A DNA stretch of 5,220 nt, from NCBI GenBank assembly GCA_022704585.1, contig JAKJGD010000193.1, forward strand, positions 1 through 5,220, given 5' to 3'. Position 1 is the stretch's first letter; each line of letters starts with the position of its first letter. The notes under the pieces were generated by a model, which saw only the letters and a list, made by a program, of their open reading frames with translations, ran no database searches and was not told the origin of the DNA. The position numbers and the translations under genes were made by a program. Shown here in pieces: positions 1 through 5,220 of the stretch. This DNA is from Spirochaetota bacterium (lineage in GTDB: Bacteria > Spirochaetota > UBA4802 > UBA5550).

Positions 1-832
1 CGACCGCCTGCGCATGAAGGAGGTCTCTCTCCATCTGGCTGTTCTTGCTTCTGAGCGTCTCTTCGCTGATACGGAGCGCCTCTTCGGCCTTTTTACGCTC
101 CGTGATGTCCTCCTTGATTGCGATATAGTGTGTTATCTCGCCTTTCGCGTTCATAATGGGTGATATCGATGCGGACTCCCAGTAGGATTCACCGTTCTTT
201 TTTATGTTATGGAACTCTCCCCGCCAATCCCTGCCAGAGCTTATTTCAACCCACATGTCCCGGTAAAATTCATCCGGTTGTTCACCCGACTTCAGTATCC
301 TCGGGTTCTGGCCCCGCGCCTCGGCAAGCGTGTAACCGGTAAGACTGGTGAATTTCGGGTTGACGTATTCGATAGTGCCCTTCCGATCGGTTATGACGAC
401 GGTGGAGGGGCTCTGTTCGACGGCAATCGTGAACATGCGGATTTTCTCCTCCGCTTCAGCCAGAGCGGCGTTGTTCCTGCCGATTATACCCACGGTATGA
501 GCAGCGCCGGAATGCCCCCCGCGGTAGCGCACAGTCCGGTATCCCGGTTCCGGTCCGTCATTTTTCATGACCGCCACCTCGCAGCGGACCGGCCTGTCGT
601 GACCGTCGCCCGAACAGCGCTCCGCCCGGCCCCGATCCTCCGGAGAAATAATAGCGGAATAATGGCTGCCGAGCACTGCATCCGTGCCCAGGCCGGTAAT
701 TCGCTCGAAAGCAGGGCTGGCATAGATAAACCTGTCCTCGCTGTCGAGAACGTACACACCCATATCAATCTCATCGAAGAGGGAAACGTAGAGCGCATCA
801 ACAGCGATGTTTTGGGACCGTGACGATGTCAT
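1..832 (-). CDS. Tandem-PAS sensory protein, N-terminal part (3' end beyond left edge)
   Basis: This is a cytoplasmic signalling protein; 277 residues are visible and the frame is open to the left edge. Residues ~14-118 form a divergent PAS domain (YVLDSEDRFIYASPAFERITG). Residues ~130-246 form a canonical PAS plus PAC domain, with VVITDRKGTIEYVNPKF, GQNPRILKSGEQP, a W-x-GEFHNIKKNG segment and the closing IAIKEDITERKKAEE. No signal peptide or membrane segment is seen. From ~247 a charged helix (EEALRISEETLRSKNSQMER) looks like a coiled-coil linker to an output domain, which could be a histidine kinase, a PP2C-type phosphatase or a GGDEF domain. The next codon begins with G. That excludes the Gln common in PP2C linkers and permits the Glu common in hybrid-kinase linkers, which is only a weak hint. 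The ATG at 832 is the first possible ATG/GTG/TTG after the in-frame stop that ends the upstream gene, and it precedes PAS1. No Shine-Dalgarno sequence is visible. The PAS ligand is unknown. Confidence 0.93.
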   Translation of the reverse strand, partial: MTSSRSQNIAVDALYVSLFDEIDMGVYVLDSEDRFIYASPAFERITGLGTDAVLGSHYSAIISPEDRGRAERCSGDGHDRPVRCEVAVMKNDGPEPGYRTVRYRGGHSGAAHTVGIIGRNNAALAEAEEKIRMFTIAVEQSPSTVVITDRKGTIEYVNPKFTSLTGYTLAEARGQNPRILKSGEQPDEFYRDMWVEISSGRDWRGEFHNIKKNGESYWESASISPIMNAKGEITHYIAIKEDITERKKAEEALRISEETLRSKNSQMERDLLHAQAV

Positions 833-838
833 GGGATA

Positions 839-866
839 AATATATAGAAAGAAACAATGATGACAA
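839..866 (-). promoter_or_regulatory. Predicted sigma70-type promoter for the PAS gene, possibly leaderless
   Basis: Read on the minus strand, TTGTCA (866-861, one mismatch to TTGACA) is followed by a 16-base spacer and TATATT (844-839, one mismatch to TATAAT). Only six bases, TATCCC, separate this -10 from the ATG at 832. Transcription starting at the usual distance would therefore begin at about the A of the start codon, which fits the missing Shine-Dalgarno sequence. The whole 75-base gap (833-907) is strikingly AT-rich against the neighbouring coding DNA, as expected of a promoter region. Both hexamers could arise by chance in such AT-rich DNA, and the consensus used by this organism's sigma factor is unknown. 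Confidence 0.5.
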
Positions 867-907
867 TTAAATTTTTTCTTTATGCAATTAAAGATCGTGC
901 AGAGGAA

Positions 908-1702
908 TCATCCGGCCACGGCCACCCGGAACCCGTAATAAGGACTTCGCGCCGTAGGGCATTTCCTTAGTCTGAACTCCCGGTTGCGCTGGACCGGTTC
1001 ACTGAGGACCGAACCGCCTCTCAATACCTTGTATACCGTCCCGAAATCCCGGTGATCGCCTCCTCCGGGATATCGGTCGTACCAGTCCTCCGTCCATTCC
1101 CACAGGAGCCCGGGAGGAGATATTTCACCAGCCGATGCCCCGATCACCGCATTAAGAAATTCTTCCTGGTCCGTTATTCCCGGTGCGCTCAAGGCAGACC
1201 TCCCGAATTCCGGAACACCTGCGATCCGCGCGAAGGCCTCCCATTCCGCTTCGCGCGGCAGCCGGGCCAGCAGGCCACGGGACGAAGAGAGCCATCGGCA
1301 GTAGGAGGCGGCGTCATTCCAGCTCACCTGCATCACCGGCACGCGTCCGTCAGAAGCATACAGTTCATCTCCGGGGCCGGCGAACGGCCTTCTCCAGCAG
1401 ACGCCGTCTCTCTTCCGCCATTGTCCATCCACTGAAATCCAGCCCCATCCGCCTATTTCAGCTTCGGTCAGGTACCCGGTAGAAGCGGCGAACCGGTTGA
1501 ATTCGGCGCGAGACACCAGCCGCTTCGATATCATCACGCGCCGAATCTCCTCGTTGTGAGCCGGGCATGACGCGTACAGGAATTCCTTCTTTACGGCATG
1601 AGATCCCGCGCCGTCCCAGTTCCGGTCGACGGCTTCACGCTCAAGCCCGATCGTATAGCTCCCTTCCGGGATTATGACATATGATTGTTCGTTGTCAATC
1701 AT
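908..1702 (-). CDS. FGE/SUMF1-fold protein lacking the catalytic cysteine pair
   Basis: This 264-residue, apparently single-domain protein has the formylglycine-generating-enzyme (sulfatase-modifying factor) fold. The hallmarks appear in order: IIPEGSYTIG (10-19); ISKRLVSRAEFNRFAASTGY (58-77), the usual 'k.eVT..eF..F' segment; GWGW and CWRRPFAGPG (85-111); VPVMQVSWNDAASYCRWL (121-138); ARLPREAEWEAFAR (146-159); LLWEWTEDWYDRYPGG (199-214); KVLRGGSV (225-232); and YYGFRVAV (255-262). No signal peptide is seen. In aerobic FGEs two copper-binding cysteines follow the RGGS motif (human C336 and C341). Here the aligned residues are S234 and R239, so conversion of sulfatase cysteine to formylglycine is unlikely. 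Non-catalytic members of the fold serve in iron-dependent oxidations such as EgtB, in ligand binding and in signalling, and I cannot choose among these. No sulfatase gene is nearby. The ATG at 1702 sits just before the first fold motif; the upstream GAG is a weak ribosome-binding site. It ends with TGA, 75 bases before the PAS gene. Confidence 0.93.
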   Translation of the reverse strand: MIDNEQSYVIIPEGSYTIGLEREAVDRNWDGAGSHAVKKEFLYASCPAHNEEIRRVMISKRLVSRAEFNRFAASTGYLTEAEIGGWGWISVDGQWRKRDGVCWRRPFAGPGDELYASDGRVPVMQVSWNDAASYCRWLSSSRGLLARLPREAEWEAFARIAGVPEFGRSALSAPGITDQEEFLNAVIGASAGEISPPGLLWEWTEDWYDRYPGGGDHRDFGTVYKVLRGGSVLSEPVQRNREFRLRKCPTARSPYYGFRVAVAG

Positions 1703-1788
1703 CGTTCAATCTCGACGAAGTTGAATAATTGAACCGTGCACGCATTGCAACCGGCCGCAGGACCGGGCGACCCCGCAGCGTACTCACT
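1703..1788 (-). other. Intergenic spacer between the GAF-protein and FGE-fold genes
   Basis: This 86-base gap has a GC-rich half next to the upstream gene's stop and an AT-rich half next to the FGE-fold ATG. The GC-rich half contains short repeats of CTGCGG and CCGG but no stem followed by a T tract, so I do not call a terminator. A TTGCAA at about 1748-1743 could serve as a weak -35, but nothing at the right distance resembles a convincing -10. The AT-rich half carries the GTTCAAT repeat described separately. Confidence 0.6.
1704..1734. repeat. Three-part GTTSAAT inverted/direct repeat before the FGE-fold start
   Basis: On the plus strand, GTTCAAT (1704-1710) and GTTGAAT (1720-1726) lie in direct orientation 16 bases apart, and ATTGAAC (1728-1734) is an inverted copy. 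The latter two make an imperfect palindrome around 1727 (GTTGAATAATTGAAC, six of seven pairs), which is operator-like. In the mRNA, GTTCAAT (1734-1728) and ATTGAAC (1710-1704) can form a perfect 7-bp stem with a 17-base loop. It would end one base before the ATG at 1702 and enclose the only candidate ribosome-binding GAG in the loop. It could therefore be a DNA operator or a translational hairpin; no binding protein can be named. Confidence 0.4.
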
Positions 1789-3606
1789 TTAATTTACGGC
1801 ATCGACCAGACTGAAGCTGTCCTTGCCGTCCAGGGGAAACTCGGCATTCAGGAACGTTACAAGCAGCTGCACGTCCCTCGAACTGTATGCGTGGGTCATC
1901 TCGTTACAGATGGCGTTTGCGAGCGGCACGGCGTACTTCTTGTCCTTGCCGGGCAGGACAATCAGAATTTTATTCCTGTCATATCTCACCGAAAAATCCC
2001 TGTCGCTCAACCGCGTTTTGATGAATTTTTCGAAGTACGCAAACATGCCCTTTGTCTTCTCATGACCGAACAGGGCATGGAAGCGTTTATAGTTCTTGAT
2101 GGACATCAGCACGAGCGATACGGGTATGTTGAGGTCCCGTGCGTTCCGGATCTCGTCCTCGATCCGGTTGTACACGCCTTCGATCGTATCTATATAGCTG
2201 CCGCGGCGGTACTCGATCCCGCGTAAAATCGAAATATAGGGAAATATGAAGTCCGTGAACTTCATGATACGCGCATGCACGGTATCGATATGTGCCGTTT
2301 CCGCCAGGTCGAAGAGCATGATGAACCCCAGCAGGTTTCCGCCGAGCTTGAACATGAAGATTTCGGACATTGACATGCTTCTCAGTTGCCGTTCGGTAAA
2401 AATTTCGATAAGTGTTTTAGACCGGTAAAAATCATTGAAAATGACCGGGCTCTCGGCATGCGAAAGCTCCTGGACCAGGCCTGAATTCGCCGAGATCCGG
2501 AACTCATGCTCATCCAGCTTCAGGCTGTCCTCCGCATCGGCGACAAACAAGGGGTAATCTCGCGAGGCTTCGTCAAGGGCGAAGATGGCAAATTTCTCAA
2601 TGCCGAGCTGTTTGAACTCGTCGCGGATAATGTCACGTATCCGCAGGGCCTGGCCTGCCGTCTCAATGTCGCGCCTGACCTTGTCGACTGCCACGATATG
2701 CGATCCCGGGCCGGAGCCGGTTTCCGTCAGCTCTTTATACCGTATCGAACGGAAGGAAAAAGCCGAGTATTCCGCAATGACATTGAAAAATCCCTTCTCT
2801 TCTCCCGTGTAGTCGGCCGAGTTCAGCTTGTTACCAAGGATAATGACGCCGAGCACCTCTTCGTTGAAAATGATCGGCACCAGCAATCGAGCATCAATCG
2901 ATATGTAGGTGTAATAATCGTCGCTGAAAGCAGTGTCGCTCTTGTAATCTTCAACATCTATGATCTCTTTGTTAGTTATGAGCTCCCTGAGGATGCCGGC
3001 GGCCGGGCTGAAATCCAACTCATCCCGGTTGACGCTCACGCCCCGCGACTCGACGATTTCCCACATTTCCGTGTTCTCATAGTTCGGCAGCATGATGGAG
3101 GCGGAGGACACGCCGATCTGTCCCATGATTGAAAAAAGAATGACATCAAACAGCTCTGACGTGTTGCCTGCCCGGAGGATGTCCTTGCTCATCTCGTACA
3201 ATACTATGTTATCGAGAAGGACGCCGCTTTCTTCCCAGCCCGCCGCGGGCTGCGCCGTTTCCCGTCTTTCTGCCCCGTCTCCGTCATCTGGCCTTATCGT
3301 AAACCTGGGTTTGCGTGCAGCCTCTTCATCGTCCCCGCCCGCTTCCGATTCCGCTGTCAAAGGCCCGGTTGGAGCCGGTGTGGCTGGTTCTGCTCCTTCA
3401 TGCGCCTCGTCCTCAACCGAAACGAGGTCTTCGCTGCCAAGGTACAGGATATCATCGTCCGGAAGAATGGGGTCAGAATTTCCGACCATCCCCTCCTGAT
3501 ACGGCGCACCGGTCTGGGCCGGTCCGGTAATTCGGTCCATAATCGTCTTCTGGCCCCTGCCGGCCATGTCGTTCTTATAGTGTAATGCCTTTTCGAGTAA
3601 TCCCAT
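1789..3606 (-). CDS. Double-GAF sensor protein with degenerate GGDEF domain
   Basis: This is a cytoplasmic 605-residue protein with no signal peptide or membrane segment. It starts with a short basic/amphipathic motif (MGLLEKALHYKNDMAGRGQK, then TIMDRITGPA), followed by an acidic, Pro/Ala-rich linker (~40-125). Residues ~134-290 are a GAF domain (DARLLVPIIFNEEVLGVIIL, then GNKLNSADYTGEE). Residues ~320-465 look like a second, more divergent GAF (MFKLGGNLLGFIMLFDL). Residues ~470-603 keep the GGDEF frame: IEGVYNR (475-481), SLVLMSIKNYKRF (497-509), FGHE (513-516) and RYDRNKILIVLP (541-552). However, GGDEF is replaced by DRNKI (543-547), the metal Asp by S502, and the base-contacting Asn by H510. 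Diguanylate cyclase activity is therefore not expected, and an effector or structural role is inferred. The ATG lies 2 bases after the upstream stop with a weak GGGTG ribosome-binding site, which points to translational coupling. The GAF ligands are unknown. Confidence 0.93.
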   Translation of the reverse strand: MGLLEKALHYKNDMAGRGQKTIMDRITGPAQTGAPYQEGMVGNSDPILPDDDILYLGSEDLVSVEDEAHEGAEPATPAPTGPLTAESEAGGDDEEAARKPRFTIRPDDGDGAERRETAQPAAGWEESGVLLDNIVLYEMSKDILRAGNTSELFDVILFSIMGQIGVSSASIMLPNYENTEMWEIVESRGVSVNRDELDFSPAAGILRELITNKEIIDVEDYKSDTAFSDDYYTYISIDARLLVPIIFNEEVLGVIILGNKLNSADYTGEEKGFFNVIAEYSAFSFRSIRYKELTETGSGPGSHIVAVDKVRRDIETAGQALRIRDIIRDEFKQLGIEKFAIFALDEASRDYPLFVADAEDSLKLDEHEFRISANSGLVQELSHAESPVIFNDFYRSKTLIEIFTERQLRSMSMSEIFMFKLGGNLLGFIMLFDLAETAHIDTVHARIMKFTDFIFPYISILRGIEYRRGSYIDTIEGVYNRIEDEIRNARDLNIPVSLVLMSIKNYKRFHALFGHEKTKGMFAYFEKFIKTRLSDRDFSVRYDRNKILIVLPGKDKKYAVPLANAICNEMTHAYSSRDVQLLVTFLNAEFPLDGKDSFSLVDAVN

Positions 3607-3608
3607 GG

Positions 3609-5220
3609 TTACACACCCAGTTCATTAAGTACTTTCAGGTACAGGTTGAAGTAATCGGAGCTTGCGAACTTTCTGATGATCTCTTCCGGCAGCCGTTCAA
3701 ACAGGCCGTCAAGATACTTGAGCAGAGTCTTGATGTTGACCTGTTTCTGCTCCGGAAAGGTTTTGACAAAGCGCTCGACGTCAGCCTGGTCTTCAAGTAT
3801 GACGACTCGGTCCGTGATGTCGCGGATCGGATCTGCTACCGGCGTAACCGCCGCGGGCTCATGCACCTCGGGCGCGGAGGGCGTGACCACCGGCTCCGCC
3901 ATGGCGGATTTTATCACCTCCGGAGCGGCCGCCTCCTGCGCGCTTTCTTTCTCCTCATTCCAGGCGAATGAGCGCTCAACGAGCGCAACGACCTCGACGT
4001 CCGTCTTTCCCGTCCGCTTCTTCAGCTGCTCCCGTATGTGCTGTACATCCTCTTCGAAAATCAGAGCGCTCGAGGCGGAAACATCGTTCTCAATAGAATC
4101 CCGCTCGACATCAATAAGGCTTCCTTCCGCCGGAAGAAGATACCGGTAGCGCCGGTCTTCTTTGGCGCCGACGCGGGTCTCCCTGTCAAATTCATACAGG
4201 TGGTACCGGTCGTAGAGATTGACGTCCCGGTACTCTCCTTTAAAGAGCATGTCTTCAATTGAATCGAATTCATCGGCAGTCAGCCCCAGCAGCTCAAGCC
4301 GCGTTGATACGGTTTTCCCGCCCCTGGTACCGAAGAACTCGTCAATCTCGCGTATGTAGCTGCTGTAGTCCTCCTCGACTATAGCAGTATGGATGTAATC
4401 CATCTCCTCATCGCCATACTTGTAATCAAGGTCTTCGAACATTTCCTCATACGCCGGCCGAAAGTCGTCGGTTACGGTCGCAATCCGCTTCCGGTCTTCT
4501 TCCGCATCCGCTTCCCTGAGCAGATAGGAAGATCCTTCGTCCACCTGTACGATCCCGCTTATGATCTTTTCGAGTTTATTCTCTTCGAACACCCCCTCGA
4601 CAACGGGTTCACCTGACTGCATTTCATCGATAAACACCGCCCGTGCGGCCGGCCTTCCATCCTGAACCTCAGGCATTATTTCATCAGGCGAAGGCCTCCT
4701 GGTTTTCTTCAGAGCCGAGAGATGAACGTCTGCTGCGCGGTCGGGCAGCGGGGCATCAGGCTCCCTGATCGTTGTGATTTCTTTCTTCAGAGGCGCGGCA
4801 TCCGTGTGTTTCTCTGCCACCGCGAACGACTTCTCTTTCTCCGCTGCCGGCGGCATCACGATCCGCTCCTCCGGTTTCTGTACCGGCTCGGCGATGACGG
4901 CCTCGCTGTCCGGCATGTTCCATATCATGTATTCATCATTAATGCCAACATATCCTTCCGGCACAGGAGCTGCCTGCTCTTTTACTGTAGTCGGCGCATC
5001 TTTCGCGGATACTACCGGCTCCTCTTTTACTGCACCAGCCGGTTCGGGTTCAGTGGCAGGCGCCGGCCGGGAGATTTCATCGGATGCGAGATCATCCAGC
5101 GACATCACCCTGCCTTTATCCATGCCTGCGGTTTCGTCTTCCGTCAGCTCGCTTATGCGTTCTCCCGGAGTTTCTTCCTCTGTTTCCGCCCGGCTAATTT
5201 CCTCAGTAACGGACCCTGCC
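3609..5220 (-). CDS. Acidic, largely disordered protein of unknown function (5' end beyond right edge)
   Basis: I do not recognise this family. The frame stays open to the right edge (536 visible codons). The in-window ATG at 5123 is probably internal: the 32 codons before it encode the same Glu-rich sequence (EEISRAETEEETPGERISEL) and no clear ribosome-binding site precedes it. Counting from that Met, residues 1-170 are Pro/Ala/Glu-rich and look disordered. Residues ~173-390 look folded, Tyr/Asp/Glu-rich and helical (EEMFEDLDYKYGDEEMDYIH; SSYIREIDEFFG; ELLGLTADEFDSIEDMLF; NLYDRYHLYEFDRETR). Residues ~391-432 are a second Ala/Pro/Glu-rich linker. Residues ~433-504 form a compact helical tail (VKTFPEQKQVNIKTLLKYLD, then a FERLPEEIIRKFASSDYFNLYL segment and VLNELGV). 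No catalytic motif, signal peptide or membrane helix is visible. The tail resembles C-termini I associate with spirochaete proteins (recollection only). The stop is 2 bases before the GAF-protein ATG. A scaffold or partner role for that protein is inference. Confidence 0.88.
   Translation of the reverse strand, partial: AGSVTEEISRAETEEETPGERISELTEDETAGMDKGRVMSLDDLASDEISRPAPATEPEPAGAVKEEPVVSAKDAPTTVKEQAAPVPEGYVGINDEYMIWNMPDSEAVIAEPVQKPEERIVMPPAAEKEKSFAVAEKHTDAAPLKKEITTIREPDAPLPDRAADVHLSALKKTRRPSPDEIMPEVQDGRPAARAVFIDEMQSGEPVVEGVFEENKLEKIISGIVQVDEGSSYLLREADAEEDRKRIATVTDDFRPAYEEMFEDLDYKYGDEEMDYIHTAIVEEDYSSYIREIDEFFGTRGGKTVSTRLELLGLTADEFDSIEDMLFKGEYRDVNLYDRYHLYEFDRETRVGAKEDRRYRYLLPAEGSLIDVERDSIENDVSASSALIFEEDVQHIREQLKKRTGKTDVEVVALVERSFAWNEEKESAQEAAAPEVIKSAMAEPVVTPSAPEVHEPAAVTPVADPIRDITDRVVILEDQADVERFVKTFPEQKQVNIKTLLKYLDGLFERLPEEIIRKFASSDYFNLYLKVLNELGV

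Noticed and set aside
283..305. PAS2 as a LOV blue-light sensor
   Set aside because: The sequence is LOV-like around GQNPRILKSG, but the flavin-binding cysteine of the LOV motif (NCRF) is replaced by proline (NPRI).
565..801. Minus-strand 78-codon open frame inside the PAS gene
   Set aside because: It overlaps the PAS1 coding region in another frame, shows no motif, and is a shadow of the real gene.
209..823. Plus-strand open frame of 204 codons antisense to the PAS gene
   Set aside because: The opposite strand encodes a clear double-PAS protein over the same bases, and the plus-strand translation has no recognisable motif or low-complexity-free domain. Long antisense frames are common opposite GC-rich genes.
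867..907. Terminator after the FGE-fold gene
   Set aside because: A 5-bp CTTTA/TAAAG inverted repeat is present, but it is short, AT-only apart from one pair, and is followed by A residues rather than a T tract.
908..1025. FGE-fold C-terminus as the variable region of a diversity-generating retroelement (as in Treponema TvpA)
   Set aside because: The fold and position fit, but the DNA is not rich in AAY codons here, and no reverse transcriptase or template repeat exists in the window.
1743..1780. GC-rich hairpin/terminator after the GAF-protein gene
   Set aside because: Only 4-base CCGG pairing and repeated CTGCGG are present; there is no stable long stem and no T run.
2506..3132. Plus-strand open frame of 208 codons antisense to the GAF domains
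   Set aside because: It lies opposite readable GAF domains; the translation shows no domain, and no ribosome-binding site was seen before its ATG.

Overview
The window is a stretch of bacterial chromosome read entirely from the minus strand. It holds four genes, two of them cut by the window edges. In transcription order (right to left) they are: a long, acidic, proline/alanine-rich protein of unknown function (3609 to the right edge, 5' end missing); a 605-residue protein with two GAF-type domains and a C-terminal GGDEF fold that has lost its catalytic residues (1789-3606); a 264-residue protein of the formylglycine-generating-enzyme (FGE/SUMF1) fold without the catalytic cysteine pair (908-1702); and the N-terminal 277 residues of a tandem-PAS signalling protein whose output domain lies beyond the left edge. 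I see no RNA gene, mobile element, CRISPR array or convincing terminator, and no gene-free stretch longer than about 90 bases. The long plus-strand open frames lie opposite these genes and look like shadows.

Organism: the coding DNA is fairly GC-rich by eye and the protein families are common bacterial signalling families. The C-terminal motif of the right-hand protein and the N-terminal motif of the double-GAF protein resemble sequences I loosely associate with spirochaetes (Leptospira/Treponema relatives). This is a recollection, not a search, so the assignment is tentative.

How the genes relate: the unknown protein and the GAF/degenerate-GGDEF protein are separated by only 2 bases, so they are almost certainly co-transcribed and probably translationally coupled. 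They are the best candidates here for a functional pair. The FGE-fold gene follows after 86 bases that contain a three-part GTTCAAT-type repeat, so it could be regulated separately. The PAS gene follows after a 75-base AT-rich gap holding a good promoter placed so that transcription would begin at about the A of the ATG, suggesting a leaderless mRNA. The region reads as a sensory/signalling neighbourhood. No catalytic output domain can be seen in the window: the GGDEF is degenerate, the FGE lacks its cysteines, and the PAS protein's effector is off the edge.

The most interesting item is the coupled pair at 1789-5220: a disordered protein with a compact conserved-looking tail next to a sensor with a dead cyclase fold. 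Whether it is a described system cannot be decided from this sequence alone.
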